Below, piece after piece: positions 32,723 through 41,883 of a stretch of DNA of 64,000 nucleotides. Source of the DNA: Bradyrhizobiaceae bacterium PARB1 (GTDB taxonomy: Bacteria > Pseudomonadota > Alphaproteobacteria > Rhizobiales > Xanthobacteraceae). Below the pieces are notes generated by a model. It was not told the DNA's origin. It saw nothing but the letters and a program-made list of their open reading frames with translations, and made no database searches. Position 1 is the first letter of the stretch; each line of letters opens with the position of its first letter. The stretch covers positions 106,256-170,255 of the forward strand of contig NKIY01000012.1 of assembly GCA_002256345.1 (NCBI GenBank), in the 5' to 3' direction. A program made the translations under genes and the position numbers.

Positions 32723-34177
32723 TCATCCATTCTCGCGCCGGAAACGGGCAGGCGGGGCGCTTTTCTCGCTTTGTGTTGTATTGCCGCCATCACGGACCGG
32801 CTTGACGCCGCGGGCGGCGATCTCGGCGACCAATGTCGTGAGATTGCCGATGGAATTGAGCGTGAGCCCCGCATCGCCGCCAGCGTCGCCGCGCGCGGCT
32901 TCGGGCAGCACGGCGCGGCCGAAGCCGAGTTTCGCCGCTTCCTTCAAACGCGCGGAGGTCTGCGCCACCGGACGCACCGCGCCGGACAGCGAGATCTCGC
33001 CGAAATAGACGGCATCGGTGGGCAGCGGTGCATTGCAGAGTGAGGAGACGAGGGCCGCTGCGGCGGCCATGTCGGCGGCAGGCTCGTTGATGCGCAGGCC
33101 GCCGGCCACGTTGAAATAGACGTCGTAACCGGAGAGTTTCACGCCGCAATGCGCTTCCAGCACTGCCAGCACCATCGACAGGCGAGACGAATCCCAGCCG
33201 ACGACGGCGCGCCGCGGTGTACCGAGAGTCGTTGGAGCAACCAGAGCCTGTAGCTCCACCAGCACCGGCCGCGTGCCTTCCATGCCTGCGAACACCGCCG
33301 TGCCGGGCGAGCCCAGATCGCGGTCGGACAGGAACAATTCGGACGGATTGGAAACTTCGCGCAGACCGAGGCCGGTCATCTCGAACACGCCAATCTCGTC
33401 GGTGGGGCCGAAACGGTTCTTCACCGCGCGCAGAATGCGGAACTGCTGCGAGCCTTCGCCTTCGAAGGACATGACCGCATCGACCATGTGCTCGACCACG
33501 CGGGGCCCTGCGATCTGACCGTCCTTGGTGACATGGCCGACCAGGATGATGGTGGCGCCGGTCTTCTTGGCGAAGCGAATGAGTGCCTGTGCGGAGGCGC
33601 GGACCTGTGTGACGGTGCCAGGCGCTGACTCTACCGTGTCGGTCCACATGGTCTGAATGGAGTCGATCACGATCAGCCGCGGCACGGCGCCTTCGGACAG
33701 CGTGGCGACGATGTCCTCGACCGACGTCTCGGAGGCGAGCTGCACCGGCGCATCGGCGAGCCCGAGCCGCGCGGCGCGCAGCCGCACCTGCGCCACGGCC
33801 TCTTCGCCGGAGATATAGACGACGCGGTGGCCGGCTCTAGCCATCATGCTAGTGGCCTGGGTCAGCAGCGTCGACTTGCCGATGCCGGGATCGCCGCCGA
33901 TCAGGATGATGGAGCCGCGGACAAAACCGCCGCCGGTGACGCGGTCGAGCTCGCCCATGCCCGACGGAATGCGTGGCGCGTCCTGGCTGGTGCCGGTGAG
34001 GCTTTCGAGATTGAAGGTGCGGCCCTTGCGCTTGCTGCGCGCGCTGACGGGGATCGCGGTGGCGCTGTCTTCGGCCGCGAGCGTGTTCCACTCACCGCAC
34101 GCCTCGCATTTGCCCTGCCACTTGTTATAGGCGGCGCCGCAATTCTGGCAGACAAAGGACGCGGCAGATTTGGCCAT
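32723..34177 (-). CDS. radA: DNA repair protein RadA
   Basis: A 484-residue RadA/Sms, a RecA-like hexameric helicase that promotes branch migration. It has a four-Cys zinc motif CQNCGAAYNKWQGKCEACGEW (about 10-30, four Cys), Walker A GGDPGIGKSTLL (about 94-105), the family-specific KNRFG motif (about 254-258) and a Lon-like C-terminal domain. Full length. It starts at 34177 with the usual MAKSAASFVC. Confidence 0.96.
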   Translation of the reverse strand: MAKSAASFVCQNCGAAYNKWQGKCEACGEWNTLAAEDSATAIPVSARSKRKGRTFNLESLTGTSQDAPRIPSGMGELDRVTGGGFVRGSIILIGGDPGIGKSTLLTQATSMMARAGHRVVYISGEEAVAQVRLRAARLGLADAPVQLASETSVEDIVATLSEGAVPRLIVIDSIQTMWTDTVESAPGTVTQVRASAQALIRFAKKTGATIILVGHVTKDGQIAGPRVVEHMVDAVMSFEGEGSQQFRILRAVKNRFGPTDEIGVFEMTGLGLREVSNPSELFLSDRDLGSPGTAVFAGMEGTRPVLVELQALVAPTTLGTPRRAVVGWDSSRLSMVLAVLEAHCGVKLSGYDVYFNVAGGLRINEPAADMAAAAALVSSLCNAPLPTDAVYFGEISLSGAVRPVAQTSARLKEAAKLGFGRAVLPEAARGDAGGDAGLTLNSIGNLTTLVAEIAARGVKPVRDGGNTTQSEKSAPPARFRRENG

Positions 34178-34484
34178 GGGGAGGAATCGCTTTCGGGTGG
34201 GCTTGGCGGTGACGGCATTCTAGTCGGAGAATGACGCGTCGTCGATCTTGTTTTGTTCTCTTTTTTGCACGTCGCCGTATCGATGAATGTCGATGGTCGG
34301 CTTGCGATCTCACGAACTCTTTTTGACGGAGCGCGCCATCATTTGTCGTATGCTGCCCAAGCCGGTCGAGGCGCCATTGCAGGCGGTGTGGGCGCGGTTT
34401 GATCGGCATCGAATGGTGCTTGAGGTGCAGGCCTGAGGGCAGTGGCGCGCCCTGCCGCATGATCGGCCTGACCGGAGAAGGCAG
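34178..34484. other. radA / GDSL hydrolase divergent intergenic region
   Basis: About 300 bp between divergent genes, including the AT-richer stretch GTTTTGTTCTCTTTTTTGCACG near 34250. It presumably holds both promoters. No convincing gene, RNA or repeat is seen. Confidence 0.5.
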
Positions 34485-35003
34485 ATGCAGCGACGCAGCA
34501 TGTGGATCGTCACGGCATGGCTCGGTCTCGCGATTGCGATCGGGTCGTGGCCGGCCGGGGCAGAGGCTGCGACGGTGGTCGCGCTCGGCGCCAGCAACAC
34601 CTTCGGCAAGGGCGTCGCGCGCAACCAGTCCTATCCGGCCCAGCTCGAAGCGTTGCTGCGTGCGCGCGGACTTTCGGTGCGCGTGGTCAATGCCGGCATC
34701 AATGGCGATACGACCACCGGCATGCTCGCCCGGCTGGATAGCGCCGCACCGAAGGGCACCGCCGTGGTCATCCTGCAGCCCGGCGGCAATGACCGGCGCA
34801 AGGGCAGTGGCGCCGACCGGGCCGGCAACATCGAGGAAATCGAGAAGCGACTGCGCGCACGCGGCGTCAGCGTCGTCATGCTGGAGAATTCCGCGCTGCG
34901 CGGTCTGCCGCATCAGGCCGATGGCGTGCATCTGACGCCTGAGGGCTATCGCATGCTCGCCGAAAGTCTGGTGTCGCAGGTTGCCGGGGCGTTGGGTCGG
35001 TAA
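34485..35003 (+). CDS. exported SGNH/GDSL-type esterase or lysophospholipase
   Basis: A 172-residue exported hydrolase with a signal peptide (about residues 1-28, ending AEAA). The SGNH blocks are GASNTFG in block I (Ser about 37; the usual GDSL is replaced by GASN), NAGINGDTT in block II, GGND in block III and DGVHLTPEGY in block V. This resembles TesA-type periplasmic thioesterase/lysophospholipase I proteins. The GASN variant is frequent in rhizobial members. Substrate unknown. Confidence 0.85.
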   Translation: MQRRSMWIVTAWLGLAIAIGSWPAGAEAATVVALGASNTFGKGVARNQSYPAQLEALLRARGLSVRVVNAGINGDTTTGMLARLDSAAPKGTAVVILQPGGNDRRKGSGADRAGNIEEIEKRLRARGVSVVMLENSALRGLPHQADGVHLTPEGYRMLAESLVSQVAGALGR

Positions 35004-35178
35004 TCAGACGACGCATCGGCGATGCTGCGAAGTCGCATCTTGTTCGTCACCCGATCTTAAGCACGTTCGTCAAGGTAAATAATAACTCCGCGTTGACCGG
35101 CCATGCCGCTCATTTAAGTCTCGCGTCCGAGAGCGATCCGAACTCGTTTTGCACACGGCCTTCGCACAGGACACGATC

Positions 35179-35619
35179 ATGAAAAAATCCATTGTTGCCG
35201 CAATCGTTGCCGTCGCCGGCATGGCGATCCCCAGCATGGCTCAGGCCGGCTGCACCACCTGCTATCAGCCGCAGGTAATCCCGCCGCAATATCGCACGGT
35301 GGAACGCACCGTGCTGGTGTCGCCCGGTCACACCGTGCGCCGTCATCGCCCGGCCCAGTATCGCACGGTGATGGTGCCGAAGACCGTGATGGTTGCCCCG
35401 GCGCGCACCGAATATCGTCGCATCCCGGCGCGCTATGCCACCCAGCAGCGCACCGTGCAAGTCGCCCCGGCGCAGGTCTATTACGCACCGGTTCAGGTCG
35501 GTTGCTCGACCTGCAATAGCGGTTTTAGCTTCGGCTCCAGCTATGGCAGCTACGGCTATAGCGCGAGCTACGGCGGTGGCTACGGTTATGGTGGCGGCTA
35601 CGGTCGCTACGGCTACTGA
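35179..35619 (+). CDS. exported YRTV-repeat, Gly/Tyr-rich protein
   Basis: A 146-residue protein with a signal peptide (about residues 1-23, ending AQAG). A middle region repeats YRTV(E/M)xxVLVxP-type units (QYRTVERTVLVSPG, QYRTVMVPKTVMVAPA, YATQQRTVQVAPA). A Cys pair at each end (CTTC, CSTC) and a C-terminal Gly-Tyr-Ser tail (GYGGGYGRYGY) complete it. The alternating basic beta repeat and Gly-Tyr tail suggest a surface or matrix-like protein. A strong terminator follows. Confidence 0.7.
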   Translation: MKKSIVAAIVAVAGMAIPSMAQAGCTTCYQPQVIPPQYRTVERTVLVSPGHTVRRHRPAQYRTVMVPKTVMVAPARTEYRRIPARYATQQRTVQVAPAQVYYAPVQVGCSTCNSGFSFGSSYGSYGYSASYGGGYGYGGGYGRYGY

Positions 35620-35643
35620 GCCGACCGTATAGCTTTGACGATC

Positions 35644-35675
35644 ATCGGCCGCCGCAAGGCGGCCGATTTGTTCTT
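35644..35675 (+). terminator. Rho-independent terminator (possibly bidirectional)
   Basis: ATCGGCCGCC-GCAA-GGCGGCCGAT is a perfect 10-bp stem with a GNRA loop, followed by TTGTTCTT. It sits 24 bp after the Gly/Tyr-rich gene and just beyond the 3' end of the convergent TauE gene. Confidence 0.75.
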
Positions 35676-35686
35676 GGCGCGTGGTT

Positions 35687-36415
35687 TCAGATCAGGTGCA
35701 GCCCCGACAGCAACATACTGGCGCCCGCCACAAGCATAATGACGTCCATGATGCGCCGGAAAGTCTCCACGCTGAGCTTCAGCACGTAGCGCTTGGCGAT
35801 GAAGGCGCCGAACATCAGTGATGTGCCGGCGATCAGGCCTTTTACCAGCACGTCGAGATCGAGCGCGCCAAAGCGCTGGAAGGTGACGGACTTGCTGAGA
35901 TAGAGGCCGAGCGAACTCGCAGCTTCGGTGGCGAGGAATGCGCCTTTGGCGAGGCCGTAGAACAGGAATAGCGGAACGCTGAGCGGACCGCTCGAGACGA
36001 CAATGCCGGTAACATAGCCGATGATGGCGCCGCCAAGCGCGAGCTGCCACAGGCCGATGGTGAAAGAGCGCTTCGCCAACCAATGTCGCAGCGGCACCAT
36101 CGCAATGAAGAATGCGCCAATGGTGATGTCCACCGCTTGCGACGGCAGCACCAGCAGCGTGCGTGCGCCAAGCGCGGCAGCAGGGATGCCGGTGATCGAA
36201 TAGGCCAGCGTGGCGCGCCAGTCGATCTCGCGCCACCAGGCCATGATACGGGACAGATTAGCCATCACGGCTGCGACGGCCATGATCGGCACCGCTTGCT
36301 TGGGGCCGAATTCATAGACCAGCACCGGCATCAGCATGATCGACGAGCCGGTGCCGACGATGCCCGAAATGGTGCCGGCGAGCAGGCCGACGGCGCAGAC
36401 GAAGATGAAGCTCAA
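35687..36415 (-). CDS. TauE/SafE family sulfite or organic anion exporter
   Basis: A 242-residue polytopic membrane protein of the TauE/SafE family with the repeated half motif (VGLLAGTISGIVGTGSSIMLMPVLVYEFG in the first half and IIGYVTGIVVSSGPLSVPLFLFYG in the second). About seven or eight helices are visible. Members export sulfite, sulfoacetate or similar anions. Nothing in the neighbourhood points to a substrate. Confidence 0.88.
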   Translation of the reverse strand: MSFIFVCAVGLLAGTISGIVGTGSSIMLMPVLVYEFGPKQAVPIMAVAAVMANLSRIMAWWREIDWRATLAYSITGIPAAALGARTLLVLPSQAVDITIGAFFIAMVPLRHWLAKRSFTIGLWQLALGGAIIGYVTGIVVSSGPLSVPLFLFYGLAKGAFLATEAASSLGLYLSKSVTFQRFGALDLDVLVKGLIAGTSLMFGAFIAKRYVLKLSVETFRRIMDVIMLVAGASMLLSGLHLI

Positions 36416-36491
36416 GCGACGACTCCCGGACGAGGGACGTTACAAAAGCCGTCCCGTCATGTAGGTGCAACGGGTCCGATGGGAGAATGCG

Positions 36492-36878
36492 ATGCCAGTC
36501 ACAAGAATTGTCACCGGAGATTGGGCGCGGGGCCGTGAGATCGAAGTCATCGATGCCGTGCAAGCGGCCATGCTGGTGACGCTGAAAATCCCGGACTGGG
36601 ATCGCGACGTCACCGTCGATATCTATGACGAGACGCAACGCATCGTACCAACCGGGCGCTCGCAGCGTTTTACGCGGGTGGAGATCACGATGTTCGCCGG
36701 TCGTTCGATCGAGGCCAAGCGCAATCTCTATAGGGCGATCGTGCAGAACCTTGCGGCGCTCGGCGTGCCCGAACTCGAGATCAAGATCGTGCTCAACGAG
36801 GCGCCGCTGGAGAATTGGGGCGTTCGCGGTGGCCTGCCAGCATCCGAGATCGAACTCAGCTTCAAAGTGGATGTCTGA
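36492..36878 (+). CDS. tautomerase superfamily protein
   Basis: A 128-residue tautomerase-like protein. After loss of the initiator Met it would expose Pro1 (MPVTRIV), the catalytic base of the superfamily. The second half, with RVEITMFAGRSIEAKRNLYRAIVQNLAALG (about 61-90), is the family's helix. The length (two 4-OT units) is that of the larger members. The ATG at 36492 was chosen for the Pro1 requirement. Substrate unknown. Confidence 0.85.
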   Translation: MPVTRIVTGDWARGREIEVIDAVQAAMLVTLKIPDWDRDVTVDIYDETQRIVPTGRSQRFTRVEITMFAGRSIEAKRNLYRAIVQNLAALGVPELEIKIVLNEAPLENWGVRGGLPASEIELSFKVDV

Positions 36879-36990
36879 GATATCGCGCATGCGGACCGTC
36901 ATCCCGCGCTAACGCACACGTGTTCGCGTTGACGGGTTCCTAACCACCGGTTGTCATGGTTCGCGCGGGCAGGAACGGCGGGGGCGGAGC

Positions 36991-38562
36991 ATGGATGCGC
37001 AGAGCAATGATTCCGATCTGACAGGCACGCGCGGGGCGTCTGCTCGTTGGTGGCCGTGCTGCGCCGTTGCCGTCGTTGCGGCATTGCTACTGCCGCTCGT
37101 GCTGGTCGATGTACCGCCGGTGCTGGACTATCCCAACCACCTCGCGCGGATCTTCGTTCTGGCGCATCCCGATGACCCCGTCCTATCGCAGATGTACGCG
37201 CCGCACTGGCGCATCGTGCCCAATCTCGGCATCGACGTCATCGGCACCGGATTGCTGAAGTTCGCCGATGTGCATACGGGCGGTCGCATGCTGCTGGCGC
37301 TGAGCCTGCTGGCGCCGGTAATCGGCGTTACGCTGTATCATCGCGCCGTGTTTGGAGGTGCGAATCTGTGGCCGCTGGCCTCGGGGCTCATCGCCTGTAA
37401 CGCTGTCTTTCTGCTTGGCTTCATGAATTTTCTGCTCGCGCTCGGACTTGCTTTTGCCGGGGCTGCCGGGTGGATCGCGCTGCGCCGCCGCGTTGCCCTG
37501 CACTGGGCGACGCTCGCCGGCGCGGCGATGGCTGCCGTGATCTTTCTCTGCCACATCTTCGGCGTGGCTTTGCTGGCGCTGCTGATCGCTTCCGAGGAGG
37601 CGGCGCGGTTGTATCGGCTGCGCCGGACAGGGCGCCCCGTCATGCGCGAAGCGGTCCGTATCGCGGGCGCCTTGATTCTGGTGCTCGCTCCGGCGTTGCT
37701 GTTCTATCTTGCCAGTCCGCTGTCGGACACGCCGGCCCTGCCGGGGCGCTGGCGCGGCTGGGACAAATTGCTGGCCGTGATGTCGCCTTTCATGACCACG
37801 AATTTCGATCTCACCATGCTGACGGCGCTCGGCTTCGTCTCGTTCCTGTTGCTCACCTGGCGCAGCATTGCGGTTGCACCGGCATTCCCGTTGAGCATGG
37901 TCACGCTGGCCATCGTATTTGTCGTCGCGCCATCCACCATCAAGGGCGGGACCTTCGTCGATATCCGCATCATGCTGATGATCGTCTTCGTCGCCTTCGC
38001 AGGATTGTCGCCGCGTCTTCCGCGCCGTTCCGCCATTCTGGCCGTCTCGTTTTTCGCGGTGCTGATCGTGGTCCGGACCGGTTATCTGGCACGGAGCTGG
38101 GCCGGACACCGGGCCGACCTCGCCGAGATACGTGCTGCGATCGCAGGCGTGGAGCCGGGCACGAAGGTTCTGATGGCGCGCGGTCATGGCGGTAACGATA
38201 CCGACGTCGCGGTGCCGACGCGGGCATTGCCCGGCGTGTATCGTCTCGACGGTCATCTCGGCGCATTACTAACCTTGGAGCGCAAGGCATTTTGGCCGTT
38301 GATGTTCGCCGATCCGGCGCAGCAGCCGGTCGAGGTGCGGCCGGCCTTTAAGGCGATCGCGCAGTCGCCGGGCGAACCGATCGATCTGTCCCTGCTGCAG
38401 GGCGACGACAGGGAAGCGCCGAGCTATACCAGGAACTGGCGCAGCAATTTCGCACAGGTTCTCTTGATCGATCCGCCATCGCCGCTGCCGACAATCGAGG
38501 GGCTGTCACCGATCCATGTCGGGGCCTATGCCGTGCGATACCAGGTCGTGCCTCGGCCTTGA
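36991..38562 (+). CDS. polytopic membrane protein, possible GT-C glycosyltransferase
   Basis: A 523-residue membrane protein with about ten hydrophobic helices and a soluble C-terminal part of about 150 residues. After the first helix comes VLDYPNHLARIFVLAHP (about 43-59). An acidic-aromatic motif in the first extracytoplasmic loop is typical of GT-C transferases and relatives that use polyprenyl-linked sugars. No family can be named. It is monocistronic and divergent from or unrelated to its neighbours. Confidence 0.75.
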   Translation: MDAQSNDSDLTGTRGASARWWPCCAVAVVAALLLPLVLVDVPPVLDYPNHLARIFVLAHPDDPVLSQMYAPHWRIVPNLGIDVIGTGLLKFADVHTGGRMLLALSLLAPVIGVTLYHRAVFGGANLWPLASGLIACNAVFLLGFMNFLLALGLAFAGAAGWIALRRRVALHWATLAGAAMAAVIFLCHIFGVALLALLIASEEAARLYRLRRTGRPVMREAVRIAGALILVLAPALLFYLASPLSDTPALPGRWRGWDKLLAVMSPFMTTNFDLTMLTALGFVSFLLLTWRSIAVAPAFPLSMVTLAIVFVVAPSTIKGGTFVDIRIMLMIVFVAFAGLSPRLPRRSAILAVSFFAVLIVVRTGYLARSWAGHRADLAEIRAAIAGVEPGTKVLMARGHGGNDTDVAVPTRALPGVYRLDGHLGALLTLERKAFWPLMFADPAQQPVEVRPAFKAIAQSPGEPIDLSLLQGDDREAPSYTRNWRSNFAQVLLIDPPSPLPTIEGLSPIHVGAYAVRYQVVPRP

Positions 38563-38568
38563 ATTGCT

Positions 38569-39705
38569 TCAGCCTTCGCCGCCCTTGTAGACACGCTGAT
38601 ATCTTCGCCCCAGGCTCGTCAGCACCTCATATGCGATCGTGCCGAATGGGTGCGCGAGATCGTTCACCGTGAGGCCTTCGCCAATCAATGTCGCGAGGTG
38701 TCCGCGGCGTGCGGCATGCGCAGGGAGGTCGGTAATGTCAGCCGCAATCAGATCCATGGAGATGCGGCCGGCGATCGGGCAGCGCTGGCCGGCAATCACC
38801 ACCTCGGCGCCGCGGGTACCATCGCTGCTGCCGGCGGCGCGAAAATAGCCGTCGGCATAGCCGGCGGCGATGATGGCGAGGCGAGTGGGGCGGCGCGCAG
38901 TCCAGGTGGCGCCGTAGCCAACGGTGTCGCCGCGCGGCACATCCCGGATCTGGATGATGCGCGCCTTGAGATCGATCACCGGCAGCATCGGATTGGCGGC
39001 TTCCGGCGTCGGATTGACGCCGTAGATCGCAGCGCCCGGACGCACCATGTCAAACAGGTAGCTCGGACCGAGATAGATACCGGAAGAATTGGCGAGCGAC
39101 GATGTGATGCCGGAGAACAGGTGTGAGATCTCGCGGAACGCGCCGACCTGTTTCGGGTTCATGGGATTATTGAGCTGCTCGGCGCAGGCGAGATGGCTGA
39201 TCACCAGCGTGAAGCCATGATTGCCGGAGGCGATGCGCGGGGCGAGGCTCTGCGCATCGGCCATCGACAGGCCGAGTCGGCTCATGCCGGTATCTACATG
39301 GACGGCGGCGCCACCGGTCCAGCCGGTGCGGCGGCAGAACATGTCCCATTCAGCGAGTTCGTTGAGGTCACCGATCACCGGCTGCGCGTTGATCGCGGCA
39401 AGGGCGTCGCCGGCATTCGGCGACAGGCCGTTCAACACATAGATGGCAGCATCCGGCGCGCCGGCACGTGCGGCGCGCGCCTCATCTATGGTGGCGACGA
39501 AGAAGGTCTTGCAGCCGGCCTTTGCCAGGGCCGGTACGACGCGATCGATGCCGCAGCCATAGGCATCGGCTTTGACAGCTGCGCCGCATTCGGCGGGGAC
39601 GCTGGCTTTCTCCAGCTTGCGCCAGTTGGCGGCGATGGCGTCGAGATCGATGGTGAGGAGGCCGGTGGCGGCGGGGTCGAGATCGGGGGCGGTGTCCGTG
39701 GTCAT
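38569..39705 (-). CDS. alr: alanine racemase
   Basis: A 378-residue PLP enzyme that makes D-alanine for peptidoglycan. The PLP lysine is Lys45 in AAVKADAYGCG. HVDTGMSRLGL follows in the barrel, and the catalytic Tyr is in VGYGATW (about 265). AGRISMDLIAADIT is at the domain interface. Full length. It is downstream of dnaB in the same direction, a conserved alphaproteobacterial order. Confidence 0.95.
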   Translation of the reverse strand: MTTDTAPDLDPAATGLLTIDLDAIAANWRKLEKASVPAECGAAVKADAYGCGIDRVVPALAKAGCKTFFVATIDEARAARAGAPDAAIYVLNGLSPNAGDALAAINAQPVIGDLNELAEWDMFCRRTGWTGGAAVHVDTGMSRLGLSMADAQSLAPRIASGNHGFTLVISHLACAEQLNNPMNPKQVGAFREISHLFSGITSSLANSSGIYLGPSYLFDMVRPGAAIYGVNPTPEAANPMLPVIDLKARIIQIRDVPRGDTVGYGATWTARRPTRLAIIAAGYADGYFRAAGSSDGTRGAEVVIAGQRCPIAGRISMDLIAADITDLPAHAARRGHLATLIGEGLTVNDLAHPFGTIAYEVLTSLGRRYQRVYKGGEG

Positions 39706-39735
39706 TATGGTTCTCGGACGACAACGGTGTCGTGC

Positions 39736-39800
39736 GTAGGATGGGATGAGCGTAGCGAAAATCCATCAGTTCGTCGATGCGGCAAGATCCGCCGATGGAT
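39736..39800. repeat. dispersed palindromic repeat (TAGGATGGG family)
   Basis: CGTAGGATGGGATGAGCGTAGCGAAAATCCATC, then GATCCGCCGATGGAT, form degenerate inverted repeats in the alr/dnaB gap. A related element lies at 53844-53899. Confidence 0.5.
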
Positions 39801-39831
39801 TGTCGCGATGCTCAACCCTTCCTGCAGGCAA

Positions 39832-41331
39832 TTACTCGTGATGAACGGGCATCTGATAATCGCCAGCAAGATTGCTGAAGCGGGTGAATTGGCCTTCGAA
39901 CTGAAGTGGCACGGTTCCGGTCGGACCATGGCGCTGTTTGGCGACAATGACTTCGGCCTTGCCGTGCACGGCCTCCATTTCCATTGCCCACTTTTCGTGC
40001 TCGGGCGTACCCAGCTTGGGTTCCTTCGCCTGAAGATAGTACTCCTCGCGATACACGAACATCACCACGTCGGCGTCCTGTTCGATCGAACCGGATTCAC
40101 GCAGGTCCGCGAGCTGCGGGCGTTTGTCGTCGCGGTTTTCGACCTGACGCGACAGCTGCGACAGCGCGATGATGGGAACGTTGAGTTCCTTAGCCAACGC
40201 CTTCAGGTTCGTCGTGATCTCGGTGACTTCCTGCACGCGGTTATCGGAGCGCTTGCCTGAGCCCTGCAGCAGCTGGATGTAGTCCACCATGATGACGTCG
40301 AGGCCCTTCTGCCGCTTCAGGCGGCGGGCGCGGGCGGTGAGTTGCGAGATCGACAGACCGCCGGTTTCGTCGACATAGAGCGGCAGGTTTTGCAGGGTGA
40401 TGGTGTAGTCGCGGATCTTGTCGAATTCGGATTGGGTGATGTTTCCGCGGCGGATCGCACTCGACGAGATCTCGGTCTGCTCGGCGAGAATACGTGTTGC
40501 GAGCTGTTCAGCGGACATTTCGCACGAGAAGAAGCCGACCACGCCGCCATTGATTGTCTTGTTGGTGCCGTCAGCCTGCAGCTCAGCCTGATAGGCGGCA
40601 GCGATGTTGTAGGCGATATTGGTGGCGAGCGAGGTCTTGCCCATGGCGGGACGGCCGGCCAGCACGATCAGGTCCGAGCGCTGCAGGCCGCCCATGCGGG
40701 CATCGAGGTCGCGCAGGCCGGTGGAGACGCCGGACAGCTTGCCGTCGCGCTGATAGGCATTGGCAGCCATATCGAGCGCGGTGGTCATGGCCTGCGAGAA
40801 GCGCTGAAAGCCGCCGTCATAGCGGCCGGCTTCGGCGAGTTCGTAGAGCCGCCGCTCGGCGTCCTCGATCTGGGCGCGCGGGGCGAAATCCACCGGCGCA
40901 TCATAGGCGACATTGACCATGTCCTCGCCGACGCCGATCAACTGGCGGCGGATGGCGAGGTCGTAGATCGTGCGGCCGTAATCCTGCGCATTGATGATGG
41001 TGGTCGCTTCGGCGGCGAGACGGGCGAGATACTGCGCGACCGTCATGCCGCCGAGATCGGCGTCCGCGGGGAGGAAGGTCTTCAGCGTCACCGGGGTGGC
41101 GATCTTGCCGACGCGGATGATGCTGGCGGCCGTGTCGAAAATCGTCTGGTGCAGCGGCTCGTAAAAGTGCTCGGACTTGAGGAAGTCCGAGACGCGGTAG
41201 AACGCGTCGTTGTTTACCAGCATGGCGCCGAGCACGCCCTGTTCGGCCTCGATATTATGCGGCGCGCTACGGTAAGCGGGCGTTGCCACGTCGGGTGCGA
41301 GCTTGAGAACGTTGGAATCGGATGCGGCCAT
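39832..41331 (-). CDS. dnaB: replicative DNA helicase DnaB
   Basis: A 499-residue DnaB. The N-terminal helical domain begins at PHNIEAEQGVLGAML (about 24-38). The RecA-like motor has Walker A VLAGRPAMGKTSLA (about 223-236), the Walker B strand VIMVDYIQLLQ and the DnaB motif ALSQLSRQVENRDDKRP. No intein interrupts the usual insertion sites. The hexamer unwinds DNA at the replication fork. Confidence 0.97.
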   Translation of the reverse strand: MAASDSNVLKLAPDVATPAYRSAPHNIEAEQGVLGAMLVNNDAFYRVSDFLKSEHFYEPLHQTIFDTAASIIRVGKIATPVTLKTFLPADADLGGMTVAQYLARLAAEATTIINAQDYGRTIYDLAIRRQLIGVGEDMVNVAYDAPVDFAPRAQIEDAERRLYELAEAGRYDGGFQRFSQAMTTALDMAANAYQRDGKLSGVSTGLRDLDARMGGLQRSDLIVLAGRPAMGKTSLATNIAYNIAAAYQAELQADGTNKTINGGVVGFFSCEMSAEQLATRILAEQTEISSSAIRRGNITQSEFDKIRDYTITLQNLPLYVDETGGLSISQLTARARRLKRQKGLDVIMVDYIQLLQGSGKRSDNRVQEVTEITTNLKALAKELNVPIIALSQLSRQVENRDDKRPQLADLRESGSIEQDADVVMFVYREEYYLQAKEPKLGTPEHEKWAMEMEAVHGKAEVIVAKQRHGPTGTVPLQFEGQFTRFSNLAGDYQMPVHHE

Positions 41332-41676
41332 GTTGCTCGCTGTTTTTTTCTAAGGAGGCGGATGCGCGGCCCCGGACATAAGCGCGTCGGCGCGGGCGGG
41401 GGGAAGCATGCCGTCACCTTATGCACGATTCCCACCGGGGCTTGGGGGAATTCGACGGTATTGTTTAATCGGCGCTTGACGTGTTCTGCAGGCTGCCAAG
41501 GCCGGGTTCCTCAATACCGCCCTAATGGAACCTGGAAAATTGGCCCGGCGGTCTGAACCGGACGGCGACTTGTCTCACTTATAACAAGAAGCGGGATTGC
41601 AATTGCGCAACACCCGGAACCCGATCAGGGATTCGGGAGTTGGGTTCGCAACGACAAGAAGTGTAAGGACAGGTCG
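41332..41676. other. intergenic region upstream of dnaB
   Basis: About 345 bp that must hold the dnaB promoter on the minus strand and, if the small gene at 41677 is real, its promoter on the plus strand. A GC-rich run (GGCGCGGGCGGGGGGAAGC) lies near 41390. No other gene or RNA is supported. Confidence 0.5.
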
Positions 41677-41880
41677 ATGGGTCAGCGTCAGCCGTTTCCG
41701 GCAGCCGACAATCCAGGTTGGTTGTCCAGTCTGGTCGAGACGTTTGCACGTACGGAGGAGATGCACGGAGAACCGTGCAACCCTGCGGTGCTCTCGGCCG
41801 CCATTGCCAGACTGCAGCGACCCGCCGCGGTGCGCCGCCAAACAGCCCGTCGGGCGGAGCTTCTCGAACTCTCCTTTTGA
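41677..41880 (+). CDS. small hypothetical protein
   Basis: A 67-residue frame (MGQRQPFPAADNPGWLSSLVE...) with AAGGACAGG about 5 nt before its ATG and a stop only 3 bp from the 3' end of the convergent cfa gene; such tight packing favours a real gene. It is soluble, Arg/Ala-rich and partly helical, with no recognisable family. Confidence 0.45.
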   Translation: MGQRQPFPAADNPGWLSSLVETFARTEEMHGEPCNPAVLSAAIARLQRPAAVRRQTARRAELLELSF

Positions 41881-41883
41881 AAC

